Shown here: piece after piece, positions 18,173-26,699 of the stretch
Position numbering within the stretch: position 1 is the first letter of the stretch
Layout: every line of letters starts with the position of its first letter
Source of the DNA: Subdoligranulum variabile
GTDB taxonomy: Bacteria; Bacillota; Clostridia; Oscillospirales; Ruminococcaceae
Length of the DNA stretch: 64,000 nt
Assembly: GCA_003343905.1 (NCBI GenBank)
Contig: QAKI01000048.1
Location: 20,683-84,682, forward strand
Direction: 5' to 3'
Position numbers and translations under genes: made by a program
Notes under the pieces: model-generated
The model's database searches: none
What the model was told of the DNA's origin: nothing
Seen by the model: only the letters and a program-made list of their open reading frames with translations

Positions 18173-18222
18173 GGCAACGTCCTACTTTCCACAAAGGTTT
18201 CCAGTATATAGTATTGTTCTTA

Positions 18223-18251
18223 TTATATCACGATGTGCTGCACTTGTAAAC
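18223..18251 (-). promoter_or_regulatory. Promoter of the gtrB-gtrII-MATE cluster
   Basis: Minus strand TTTACA, 17 bp, TATAAT, about 50 bp upstream of the gtrB-like ATG at 18172. The remaining 18252-18474 interval holds only the leuS terminator and AT-rich filler. Confidence 0.85.
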
Positions 18252-18366
18252 GCAGACCTGCGGCCCCTGTGCAAAGGCCGCCCGTGCGAGCCATGGCAAA
18301 AAACCATCGCAAATTCGTTAAAATTTATGCCGGATTTTCGACTATAAACCGCCCCACACAAAAGAA

Positions 18367-18408
18367 AAAGCATGCGTTCCGTGCAGCATAACACGGAACA
18401 CACGCTTC
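18367..18408 (-). terminator. Intrinsic terminator of the leuS operon
   Basis: AAGCGTGTGTTCCGTG / CACGGAACGCATGCTT stem (two mismatches) followed by TTTCTTTTG on the minus strand. Confidence 0.8.
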
Positions 18409-18474
18409 TTATCACAGCTTATCCTGTCGTTTATACACAGCCGCAGCATCACGCTGCCGCGCGGGCAGAACGGC

Positions 18475-21018
18475 TCAGCCCTTGACCGCGATATTCACCA
18501 GCTTACCCTTGACGTAGATTTCTTTCGCAATGGTCTTGCCGGCGATGGCTTCGGCCACGGCGGGTTCCGCCTTGGCCTGGGCGATGGCGTCGGCGCTCTC
18601 GATGGCGGCGGGCACCTGGATGCGGGCCTTGACCTTGCCGTTGACCTGCACGGCGATCTCGATGGTCTGTTCCACGCACTTGGCTTCGTCGTAGGCGGGC
18701 CAGGGATGGTAGGCCAACTGGTCGGCATGGCCCAACTGCTGCCACAGTTCTTCGGTCATGTGGGGCGCGAAGGGGTTGAGAAGCTGCAGCAGCACCTCGT
18801 ACTCGGCGCGGTTGGCGCCGCCGTGGTCGCTGAGGGCGTTGACGTAGATCATCAACTGGGCGATGGCGGTGTTGGCCTTGAGGGCGTCGATGTCCTCGCC
18901 CACCTTCTTGATGGTGCGGTTGGCGACGGCTTCCAGTTCGGGGCGGATGGCGTCGCCGTCCAGCAGCTTTTCGCTCATGCCCCAGATCTTATCCAGGAAA
19001 CGCTTGCAGCCCTTGATGGACGAAGTGTTCCAGGGGGCGGCCTTCTCGAAGTCGCCGATAAACATCTCGTACAGGCGCAGGGTGTCGGCGCCGTACTCGG
19101 CCACCACGTCGTCGGGGTTGACTACGTTGCCCAGGGATTTGCTCATCTTGACGATGGGATGCTCGGCCATTTCGCCGTAGGTTTCGACCAGATGGGCGCG
19201 GGCGGCCTTCTCGCTGCCATACTCGGCCACCAGGCGCTTGCGCTCGGCGTCGGGCAGGTTTTCAAAGGCATGGGGGTTCAGGCCCAGAATCATGCCGTGG
19301 CTGGTGCGCTTGGCGTAAGGCTCCTTGGTGGGCACCACGCCGATATCATACAGGAATTTATGCCAGAAACGGCTGTACAGCAGGTGCAGGGTGGTATGCT
19401 CCATGCCGCCGTTGTACCAGTCCACGGGGCTCCAGTATTCCAGGGCTTCCTTGCTGGCAAGGGCTTCTTTGTTGTGGGGGTCGCAGTAGCGCAGGAAGTA
19501 CCAGCTCGAACCAGCCCACTGGGGCATGGTATCGGTCTCGCGCTTGGCGGGCGCGCCGCAGCAGGGGCAGGTGGTGTTGACCCACTCGGTATGGCGGGCC
19601 AGCGGGCTTTCGCCGTCCTCGCCCGGCTCAAAGTCCTTGATCTCCGGCAGGCGCAGGGGCAGTTGATCCTCCGGCACGGGGACCCAGCCGCACTTTTCGC
19701 AGTAGATCATGGGGATGGGTTCGCCCCAATAACGCTGGCGGCTGAACACCCAGTCGCGCAGTTTGAAGTTGACCTGCTTGTGGCCCTTGCCGTTTTCTTC
19801 CAGCCAGGCATACATTTTTTCCTTGGCGTCCTCCACGCTGAGGCCGTCCAGGAAGCCGGAGTTCACCAGCGTGCCGGTCGCCACATCGGTAAAGGCTTCC
19901 TTTTCCAGGTCGCTGGCAGTCTGGCCCTTGACCACTTCCACAATGGGCAGGCCGAACTTTTTGGCGAATTCCCAGTCGCGGGTGTCGTGGGCGGGCACGG
20001 CCATGATGGCGCCGGTGCCGTAGGTAGCCAGCACATAGTCCGAGATGAAGATGGGCACCTGCTTGCCGTTGACCGGGTTGATGGCTTCGACGCCTTCGAT
20101 CTTGACGCCGGTTTTTTCCTTATTGAGTTCGGTGCGCTCAAAGTCGGACTTGCGGGCGGCTTCCTCCTGATAGGCGGCGATGGCTTCGGGGTTTTGGATC
20201 AGGCCCGCGTCCACCCACTTTTTGATGTAGGCGTGTTCGGGCGAAACGACCATATAGGTGCAGCCGAACAGCGTATCGGCGCGGGTGGTGTAGACCGTCA
20301 GCGTATCGCCGGCGGTGGTGTTGAAGTTGATCTCGGCGCCATGGCTGCGGCCGATCCAGTTGCGCTGCTGGGTCTTGACGCGCTCGATATAATCCACGCC
20401 TTCCAGATCGTCGATCAGGCGGTCGGCGTAGGCCGTGATCTTGAGCATCCACTGGCTCTTGACCTTCTGCACCACGGGGCTGCCGCAGCGTTCGCAGACG
20501 CCGTTGACGACTTCCTCGTTGGCAAGGACGACCTTGCAGCCGGTGCAGTAGTTGACGGTCGTTTCTTTTTTATAGGCCAGGCCCTTTTTGAACAACTGCA
20601 GGAAGATCCACTGGGTCCACTTGTAGTATTCGGGGTCGGTGGTGTTGATCTCGCGGTCCCAGTCAAAGGACAGGCCCAACGCCTGAAGCTGGCTTTTGAA
20701 GCGGGCGACGTTCTTGGCCGTGACGATCTCAGGGTTGATATGGTTTTTGAGGGCGTAGTTTTCGGTCGGCAGGCCGAAGGCGTCCCAGCCCATGGGGTAC
20801 AGCACGTTATAGCCGCACTGGCGCTTTTTGCGCGCTACGATATCCAGCGCCGTATAGCTGCGCGGATGGCCCACGTGCAGGCCCGCGGCGGAAGGGTACG
20901 GGAATTCCACCAGGGCGTAGAACTTGGGCTTGGTGCGGTCGATCTCGGCATGGAAGGTATGTTCGTCCTGCCAGACTTTCTGCCATTTGGCCTCAACAGA
21001 CTTGAAATCGTACTTCAC
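18475..21018 (-). CDS. leuS: Leucyl-tRNA synthetase
   Basis: 847 residues, class I synthetase charging tRNA-Leu. HVGHPRSYT is the HIGH motif; a CP1 editing domain follows with VYTTRADTLFGCTY; zinc-type CxxC pairs occur at NYCTGCK/CERCG and at CEKCGW/CPCCG; HPIVKMSKSLGN is KMSKS. The GTG at 21018 is chosen because GGGGAG lies 8 nt upstream and the product then starts MKYDFKSVEAKW like other LeuS; an in-frame ATG at 21036 has no SD. Last gene of a long minus-strand housekeeping run. Confidence 0.96.
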   Translation of the reverse strand: MKYDFKSVEAKWQKVWQDEHTFHAEIDRTKPKFYALVEFPYPSAAGLHVGHPRSYTALDIVARKKRQCGYNVLYPMGWDAFGLPTENYALKNHINPEIVTAKNVARFKSQLQALGLSFDWDREINTTDPEYYKWTQWIFLQLFKKGLAYKKETTVNYCTGCKVVLANEEVVNGVCERCGSPVVQKVKSQWMLKITAYADRLIDDLEGVDYIERVKTQQRNWIGRSHGAEINFNTTAGDTLTVYTTRADTLFGCTYMVVSPEHAYIKKWVDAGLIQNPEAIAAYQEEAARKSDFERTELNKEKTGVKIEGVEAINPVNGKQVPIFISDYVLATYGTGAIMAVPAHDTRDWEFAKKFGLPIVEVVKGQTASDLEKEAFTDVATGTLVNSGFLDGLSVEDAKEKMYAWLEENGKGHKQVNFKLRDWVFSRQRYWGEPIPMIYCEKCGWVPVPEDQLPLRLPEIKDFEPGEDGESPLARHTEWVNTTCPCCGAPAKRETDTMPQWAGSSWYFLRYCDPHNKEALASKEALEYWSPVDWYNGGMEHTTLHLLYSRFWHKFLYDIGVVPTKEPYAKRTSHGMILGLNPHAFENLPDAERKRLVAEYGSEKAARAHLVETYGEMAEHPIVKMSKSLGNVVNPDDVVAEYGADTLRLYEMFIGDFEKAAPWNTSSIKGCKRFLDKIWGMSEKLLDGDAIRPELEAVANRTIKKVGEDIDALKANTAIAQLMIYVNALSDHGGANRAEYEVLLQLLNPFAPHMTEELWQQLGHADQLAYHPWPAYDEAKCVEQTIEIAVQVNGKVKARIQVPAAIESADAIAQAKAEPAVAEAIAGKTIAKEIYVKGKLVNIAVKG

Positions 21019-21048
21019 AGTAAATTCTCTCCCCATTTGGGGCGGCGC

Positions 21049-21423
21049 TTATTCCGCAGCCCCGTTATTTTCTTCCATCCATTCGCTGGCAGGCACCGGC
21101 GCCGCATCGGCCCAGAGGTGTTCCAGGTCGTAATAGTCGTGTGCCTCCTGCGTAAAGACGTGCACGATGACGCTGCCGTAGTCCAGCAGCACCCAACGCT
21201 TGCCGTCGTGGCCCTCGGTGCGCAGGACGTTGACGCCCTGGCGGCCGAGCTGGAACTCCGCTTCGTCGGCCAGCGCGCCCACATGGGTGGTGGACGTGCC
21301 GGTGGCGATGACGAAGTATTCGGTCACGGTGGTGAGATCCTCGACGGCCAGAATGTGGACGTTGAGGGCTTTTTTAGCGTCCAGCGCGCGGGCCAGACGG
21401 ATGGCAAGTTCTCTGCTCTCCAT
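21049..21423 (-). CDS. rsfS: Ribosomal silencing factor RsfS
   Basis: 124 residues, RsfS/Iojap family (DUF143). Core pattern: ALDAKKALNVHILAVEDLT, EYFVIATGTSTTHVGALADE, EGHDGKRWVLLDYGSVIVHVF. It binds L14 on the 50S subunit and blocks subunit joining in starvation. ATG 21423 is preferred over an upstream TTG because AGGAG is 10 nt away. Its neighbours yqeK and nadD form the classic nadD-yqeK-rsfS group, here with an LCP gene inserted. Confidence 0.95.
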   Translation of the reverse strand: MESRELAIRLARALDAKKALNVHILAVEDLTTVTEYFVIATGTSTTHVGALADEAEFQLGRQGVNVLRTEGHDGKRWVLLDYGSVIVHVFTQEAHDYYDLEHLWADAAPVPASEWMEENNGAAE

Positions 21424-21446
21424 ATGGTTCAAACTCCTGTCAGAAA

Positions 21447-23396
21447 TTAGGCTGCGGGTTCTTCCTCGCCGGATTCGCCGCCTTCGCTGGTGCTTTCGCC
21501 GCTGTCGGCGCCGTCGGTGCTAGCACTTTCGGCGGGGGTGTTGGGGTCGTTCTCCATGATGTCCGTCACCTGGCTGGAACCGTCGAGGTTTTCGGTATGC
21601 TGCTTTTCGTCGGCTTCTTCCATCAGGCCGCCCATGACCTGGATGTTGGGGTCGGTAGAGGTCAGGTTGGCCGGATCAAAGCCCAGATCCGCGGGATCGT
21701 CACAGAGGTTCAGCTCGCTGGCGTCCACGGGGCCGGTATTCTCGCGGAAATACTGGTTGAGAATATCCGCGTCCTCCTGACGCGCCGGGTAGACCAGCGA
21801 ACGGTCCCCGTACATGGCCCCCATCTTGACCGGCAACTGACAGATCATGATCTTGTTGCTGTCCACCTTGAGCATACTGACCGCAAAGCTGATGAGCTTG
21901 GAAGCACTGAGGTCGGTCTCCATATAATTGAGGACGGCGGGGGCCAGTTTGGCCACGTCCCAGATATTGCCGATGCTCTTGAGTTTGCGGAACATCGCCG
22001 CATAGAACTGGCGCTGCATATTCAGACGACCGATGTCGCCGTCGGGGTAGATATGGCGGGCGCGAAGCATAAACTCCACCGCGTCGCCCTTTAAGGTCTG
22101 GTAACCCTGGCTCAGGTGGCTGCCCTTGTAATCCATATCCATCGGCACATAGAGTTCAACGCCGCCGAACAGGTCCACCAGTTCGGTAAGCATCTCCAGA
22201 CGGATGGTCATATAACCGTCGATAGGCAGTTTCAACTGGTCGGCCACCAGTTCGCAGAGGGCCGCCATATTGTTGTTGCCGTCGGACCCCTGGGTCTTGG
22301 CCACGCCGTTGATACTGTAGTTGCTGGACACACTGGGGTCCGTGGTGACCATCAGATCACGGGGGATCTGCAGCATTTTGAGTTCGCCCGTTTCGTTGTT
22401 GAAATGGACGTAGAGGATCATATCGGTCAGGCCGTCGTTGACATTGGAATCATTGGAAGAACCGGCGGCCAGATTGCCCGTGCTGGAACGGTCCACGCCG
22501 GTGACCAGAATGTTCAGTTCCTTGCCCTGGAATTCCTTGGGCGTGTTGATCAACTGGCTGATTTTGATGCCGCCGCCTTCGGGCGCGATGGCCGACATGA
22601 TGAAGGCGTAAGCGCCGCCGAAGATCAGGACGATCACAAGGAAGGTCGAAAGCAGGATCTTCCACCACAGGCCCTTCTTTTTCTTTTTGCCCTTGCTTTT
22701 GCCCTTGCCGCCGTCATCCTTTTTGCCGCCTTTTTTGCCTGCGGGCGCGCCGCTGCCGTTTTTGGGCGGTTTGCGCCCGCCGCTGCCGCCGCTTTTGGCG
22801 GAACGGTAGGTGGACTTGCCGTCCCCGGCAGAGTCCTGCGAACGGCGCTTGCCCGTGGCGGCGGCTTCCATCTGGATGCCGCCCGAAGCGGGGGCCGTAT
22901 CGGCATCATAGTCATAGGCGGGTTTGCTGCCGCGGGTGCTGCGCACATCCAGATTCTGGACCTGGGCGCGGGGCTGCCCCTGCTGGGCAGGCTGGCGCAC
23001 CGGGCGGCGCTGCGCGGGGAAGTTGACCGTGTTGCCGTACTTGCGCTCGGCCGCGGCACGGTAGGCCATGGCCTGGCGCTGGGCCTGGGTCAGCTCACGC
23101 GGGGCTTCGGCCTGATCCGCCGGGGGCGGGGCCTGCTGCACGCGGCGGGGCTGTTCCACGGGCCGCTGCGGCGGGGTCTGTGCGGGGGTCTGGCGGATAT
23201 ACCGCCCCTGCGCGGTCTGTGCGGGCTGCTGCACCACGCGGCGGCGGGCGTTCTGGTTGGCCAACTGCTGCGCACGGCGGCGGGCGGCCTCGTACTGGTC
23301 CTGATCCGGCACACCGGCGCCGGGCTGTCGGGGCCGGGCGGCGGGGTACTGGCTTCCGGCGGCCCCAGTGGTATGGAGCTTACGCGGTTCGCTCAT
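21447..23396 (-). CDS. LytR-CpsA-Psr (LCP) cell-wall polymer ligase with long disordered N terminus
   Basis: 649 residues. About 210 N-terminal residues are Gln/Pro/Arg-rich and disordered, ending in a Lys-rich stretch, then one TM helix (ILLSTFLVIVLIFGGAYAF). The extracellular LCP domain follows: LNILVTGVDR, DMILYVHFN, MLQIPRDLMV (arginines that bind pyrophosphate lipid), INGVAKTQG and LRARHIYPDGDIGRLNMQRQF. LCP enzymes attach teichoic acid or capsule from undecaprenyl-PP to peptidoglycan. The C terminus is acidic and Ser/Glu-rich. ATG 23396 has GGGAGG upstream. It lies between rsfS and yqeK. Confidence 0.93.
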   Translation of the reverse strand: MSEPRKLHTTGAAGSQYPAARPRQPGAGVPDQDQYEAARRRAQQLANQNARRRVVQQPAQTAQGRYIRQTPAQTPPQRPVEQPRRVQQAPPPADQAEAPRELTQAQRQAMAYRAAAERKYGNTVNFPAQRRPVRQPAQQGQPRAQVQNLDVRSTRGSKPAYDYDADTAPASGGIQMEAAATGKRRSQDSAGDGKSTYRSAKSGGSGGRKPPKNGSGAPAGKKGGKKDDGGKGKSKGKKKKKGLWWKILLSTFLVIVLIFGGAYAFIMSAIAPEGGGIKISQLINTPKEFQGKELNILVTGVDRSSTGNLAAGSSNDSNVNDGLTDMILYVHFNNETGELKMLQIPRDLMVTTDPSVSSNYSINGVAKTQGSDGNNNMAALCELVADQLKLPIDGYMTIRLEMLTELVDLFGGVELYVPMDMDYKGSHLSQGYQTLKGDAVEFMLRARHIYPDGDIGRLNMQRQFYAAMFRKLKSIGNIWDVAKLAPAVLNYMETDLSASKLISFAVSMLKVDSNKIMICQLPVKMGAMYGDRSLVYPARQEDADILNQYFRENTGPVDASELNLCDDPADLGFDPANLTSTDPNIQVMGGLMEEADEKQHTENLDGSSQVTDIMENDPNTPAESASTDGADSGESTSEGGESGEEEPAA

Positions 23397-23447
23397 GGGC
23401 GTATCCTCCCTGTTCATAGCAATTCACGTTCTGCGGCGCACGGGCCG

Positions 23448-24017
23448 TTAGCGGGCCAGGCGCGCTTTTTGGTATTCATAGGCGGCGGCGCTTTCCGGGT
23501 CGAGGGTGCCGCCTTTCTGTTCTACAAAATCCATGCTCTGTTTCAGTGCTGCGCACAGCGCCTGATCCAGATCCTGCATTTCCAGCCGGCGAAGTTCCTC
23601 CACGCCGGGCCAGTCGCGTTCCGCGCTGGTCATATCGGCCAGATAGAGGATCTTATCCAGCAGGCTCATGCCCGGTTTGCCGGTGGTGTGGCAGCGGATG
23701 GCCGAAAGGATCTCCGGGTCCTGCACCCCCCACTGGGTCTGCGCCAGGATGGCGGCGGCGATGCCGTGCCAGATGGCGGCAGGGCGTGCCGGGGCATTTT
23801 CTGCTATTATAGCATTGTCGGCAAAAATCTGCAACAGTTCGTCCCGGGGCAGCTCTTTGGCGCTGTCATGCAGATAGGCTGCAACGGCGGCCTTTTCGGG
23901 GTCTGCGCCCCAGCGCAGCGCCAACTGAACTGCCATTTTTTTTACATTTTTGGTGTGGGTCCAGCGTTTTTGGCTCAAACGCGGCTTGACCAGTTTCCGG
24001 GCTTCCTCACTTGTCAC
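23448..24017 (-). CDS. yqeK: YqeK-type HD-domain phosphohydrolase (symmetrical Ap4A hydrolase)
   Basis: 189 residues. HD pattern: RWTHTKNVKKMA, AAYLHDSAKELP, AIWHGIAAAILAQ, IRCHTTGKPGMSLLDKILYLADMTS, all characteristic of YqeK, which splits diadenosine tetraphosphate into two ADP. GTG start with AAGGAGG upstream, overlapping the nadD stop by 4 bp. Always found next to nadD in Firmicutes. Confidence 0.93.
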   Translation of the reverse strand: MTSEEARKLVKPRLSQKRWTHTKNVKKMAVQLALRWGADPEKAAVAAYLHDSAKELPRDELLQIFADNAIIAENAPARPAAIWHGIAAAILAQTQWGVQDPEILSAIRCHTTGKPGMSLLDKILYLADMTSAERDWPGVEELRRLEMQDLDQALCAALKQSMDFVEQKGGTLDPESAAAYEYQKARLAR

Positions 24018-24637
24018 GGCTGTTCCTCCTTATGTGTATGCGGGGCGCGGTAAAGGCCCTGCTGCTCGATCATATGCAGCACCGACGCGGGCAGAAGCCC
24101 GGGCCACTGTTCGCGCGGGATGCGCCCGCTGCGCAGGTCGCTGGACGCGCAGGGGTAGCTGACCGCGTGGGCGAACAGCACCCGGCCCCCCGCCTGTTCA
24201 AGCCGGCGGGCTGCCGCCTGCAGGGCGGCTTCCTGCCCGGGGGCGCGGCTTTCGACCACCAGCGCGCACATTTGCAGGATGTCCTGCCAACGCTGCCAGC
24301 GGGTGAAGCCCAGCAGCATATCGCCGCCGACGGCCAGGTACAGTTCCGCGCCGGGGTAGCGCCGGCGCAGCATTTCCACCGTATGGACGGTGTAGCTGGG
24401 GCCGGGGCGGCGCAGTTCCCAATCGCTGACTTCCACCACCGGCGACACGGCCGTAAAGCAGGCGCACATGGCAAGGCGCACCGCGCCGGGCGTGGCGCTG
24501 GCCGCCTTGTGGGGCGGCACGCCCGCGGGCATGACGATGGCTTTGTCCGGCCGGAGCAGGGCTAGGGCCGCCTGCAAGTTGTTGATATGTCCATTATGGG
24601 GCGGGTCAAAGGTACCGCCGAACAGAAGGATCTTCAT
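24014..24637 (-). CDS. nadD: Nicotinate-nucleotide adenylyltransferase
   Basis: 207 residues. Starts MKILLFGGTFDPPHNGH, the nucleotidyltransferase HxGH motif, with PAGVPPHK, GGDMLLGFTRW and the C-terminal ISSSxxR-like stretch changed to YPCASSDLRSGR. It adenylates NaMN to NaAD in NAD synthesis. Start at 24637 is by alignment; an in-frame ATG at 24661 cannot be excluded, and neither has a strong SD. Partner genes yqeK and rsfS are downstream. Confidence 0.94.
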   Translation of the reverse strand: MKILLFGGTFDPPHNGHINNLQAALALLRPDKAIVMPAGVPPHKAASATPGAVRLAMCACFTAVSPVVEVSDWELRRPGPSYTVHTVEMLRRRYPGAELYLAVGGDMLLGFTRWQRWQDILQMCALVVESRAPGQEAALQAAARRLEQAGGRVLFAHAVSYPCASSDLRSGRIPREQWPGLLPASVLHMIEQQGLYRAPHTHKEEQP

Positions 24638-24709
24638 TTTCAGTTCGTCTAAACCATTCAAAATCCGCGCCCCCGCGGCGCGGCTGCGCCGTCAGGAGGG
24701 CGGCGCGCC

Positions 24710-25009
24710 TTATTTTTCCAGCAGCGCGGCGTAGGCGCTCTCTTTGGGCTTGCGCTTGAACAGCACGAATTTGCGGCCGATGACCTGCACGCAGTCCGCG
24801 CCGAGGGCTTCGCACAGGATCTCGGCGGCTTCCCTGGGGGTGTAGCTGCTGGTCTCCAGCACTTTGAGCTTGATGAGTTCCCGGGCGGCCAGACAGTCGG
24901 CCACGCCCTGGATGAGCGTTTCGTCGATCTCGCCTTTACCGACCAGGAACACGGGTTCCAGGGGGTTGGCTGCGCCGCGCAAAGCGGCGCGCTGTTTGCT
25001 GTTGAGCAT
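24710..25009 (-). CDS. yhbY: YhbY/CRM-domain RNA-binding protein
   Basis: 99 residues, one CRS1-YhbY domain: LNSKQRAALRGAAN, VFLVGKGEIDETLI, ELIKLKVLET and CVQVIGRKFVLFKRK. YhbY-type proteins bind precursor 50S particles. AAGGAG lies just upstream of ATG 25009. Commonly found beside nadD in Firmicutes. Confidence 0.93.
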   Translation of the reverse strand: MLNSKQRAALRGAANPLEPVFLVGKGEIDETLIQGVADCLAARELIKLKVLETSSYTPREAAEILCEALGADCVQVIGRKFVLFKRKPKESAYAALLEK

Positions 25010-25041
25010 GGGGCACTCCTTTTTTATACTTCAAGTTTGTT

Positions 25042-25677
25042 TCAGTCCTGTTTCAAAAATGCAGGCAGTTCCGTGCGCAGTTTTTCCATGGCGCGGCCGC
25101 GGTGGCTGATGGCGTCCTTTTCCTCGTCGGCCAGTTCGGCATAGCTGCGGCGGGTGGTGTTGGGGGTGATGGCCCCGCCGGGCAGGCCCACATAGTCCGG
25201 CACGAACAGCGGGTCGTAGCCAAAACCGTTGTTCCCGGCTTTGGTAAAGGCGATGGAACCGGGGCACTCCCCTTCCACCGTCAGCGTGCGGCCGCCGGGC
25301 AGCATGAAGCACACCGCCGAAACGAACCGTGCCGTCCGCTGCGCGGCGGGGACGTCCTCCATCTCCCGCAGCAGCTTCTGGTTGTTGGCTTCGTCGTCGC
25401 CGTGGTGCCCGGCGTAGCGGGCGCTGTAGACGCCGGGCGCGCCGTGCAGCGCGTCCACGCACAGGCCGGAGTCATCGGCCACCGTGGGCAGGCCGCTGGC
25501 CTTGCAGAACGCTTCGGCCTTGATGCGGGCATTCTCGGCAAAGGTGGAGCCGGTCTCCTCCGGGTCCAGTTCGATGCCCAGTTCCCGCAGGCTTTTGACC
25601 TCGTGGCCCATGCGTTCCAGAATGCGGCGCAGTTCTTTGAGTTTGCCGGCGTTATTGCTGGCGGCACAGATCAGCAT
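25042..25677 (-). CDS. rdgB: RdgB/HAM1 non-canonical purine NTP pyrophosphatase
   Basis: 211 residues. SNNAGKLKELRRIL at the N terminus, FAENARIKAEAFCK, VADDSGLCVDALHG, GFGYDPLFVP and SHRGRAMEKLR near the end match the ITPase family, which removes dITP, XTP and dHAPTP from the pool. Start 25677 has AAGGAGG; it overlaps ftsY by 26 bp. Confidence 0.94.
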   Translation of the reverse strand: MLICAASNNAGKLKELRRILERMGHEVKSLRELGIELDPEETGSTFAENARIKAEAFCKASGLPTVADDSGLCVDALHGAPGVYSARYAGHHGDDEANNQKLLREMEDVPAAQRTARFVSAVCFMLPGGRTLTVEGECPGSIAFTKAGNNGFGYDPLFVPDYVGLPGGAITPNTTRRSYAELADEEKDAISHRGRAMEKLRTELPAFLKQD

Positions 25678-26647
25678 ACCAGTCTTCCTCCTTATGGACG
25701 GGGACCTCGGGCAGCAGGGATTCCACAAAGGACTGGGCGTCGAACGGCATCAGGTCGTTGATCTTTTCGCCCACGCCTATAAAGCGGATGGGCAGGCCCA
25801 GATTTTCCCACACGCTGACGGCACAGCCGCCCTTGGGGGTGCCGTCCAGCTTGGTGAGCACGACGCCGGTGGCCCCGGCGGCCCGGCAAAACTCCTCGGC
25901 CTGGCTGATGGCGTTCTGGCCGGTGATGGCGTCCAGCACCAGCAGCACTTCCAGGCTGGCTTCGGGGCTGGCCTTCTTGACGCTGCGGGAGATCTTGCCC
26001 AGCTCGTCCATCAGGCCCTTCTTGTTGTGCAGGCGGCCCGCGGTGTCGGCAATGACCATATCATAGCCTTTGGCCGTGGCGCTCTGCACCGCGTCAAAGA
26101 TGACGGCGGCGGGGTCCGCCCCCTGCCCGGCCTGCACCAGCGGCACACCGGCGCGGTCCGCCCACAGTTCCAGCTGTTCGCTGGCGGCGGCGCGGAAGGT
26201 ATCGCCCGCGGCCAGCATGACCCGCTTGCCCTGCTCTTTGTACAGGTGGGCCAGCTTGGCGATGGTGGTGGTCTTGCCCACGCCGTTGACGCCGATGACC
26301 AGGATCACCGCCGGGCGGCCGTCCAGTTCCATGGGATAGCGCGGGGTCAGTTCCTGGCAGATGATGGCGCGCAGCGCGTCCAGGGCTTCCTCGCCGGTTT
26401 TCAGGTGGTTCTGTTCCACGGTGTCGCGCAGTTCGTCCACCAGCCGCACGGCGCAGGCGGGGCCTACGTCGGCCAAAATCAGTTGTTCTTCCAGGTCGTT
26501 GTACAGGTCGTCGTCGATCTGGCAGTTCGTCAGGGTGTTGAGGATGTTCTGGAAAAAGCCGGTGCGGGTCTTTTCCAGCCCGCGCTTCATCTTCTGCTGT
26601 TCTTCAAACTCTTTGTCCGAGATGTTGCGTTTCTTAAAGAAAAACAT
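25652..26647 (-). CDS. ftsY: Signal recognition particle receptor FtsY
   Basis: 331 residues. Short N region, then NG domain: GVNGVGKTTTIAKLA (P-loop), AAGDTFRAAASEQL, DTAGRLHNK, TKLDGTPKGG and GVGEKINDLMPFD. It pairs with Ffh to deliver ribosome-nascent chains to SecYEG. It lacks the long acidic A domain of E. coli, as usual in Firmicutes. Order rnc-smc-ftsY is the standard one. Confidence 0.96.
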   Translation of the reverse strand: MFFFKKRNISDKEFEEQQKMKRGLEKTRTGFFQNILNTLTNCQIDDDLYNDLEEQLILADVGPACAVRLVDELRDTVEQNHLKTGEEALDALRAIICQELTPRYPMELDGRPAVILVIGVNGVGKTTTIAKLAHLYKEQGKRVMLAAGDTFRAAASEQLELWADRAGVPLVQAGQGADPAAVIFDAVQSATAKGYDMVIADTAGRLHNKKGLMDELGKISRSVKKASPEASLEVLLVLDAITGQNAISQAEEFCRAAGATGVVLTKLDGTPKGGCAVSVWENLGLPIRFIGVGEKINDLMPFDAQSFVESLLPEVPVHKEEDWYADLCRQQ

Positions 26648-26699
26648 ACGGAACCTCCTTGGCTAAAATTCAAAGTCTGCCGTCCACGCTGCCGCGCCG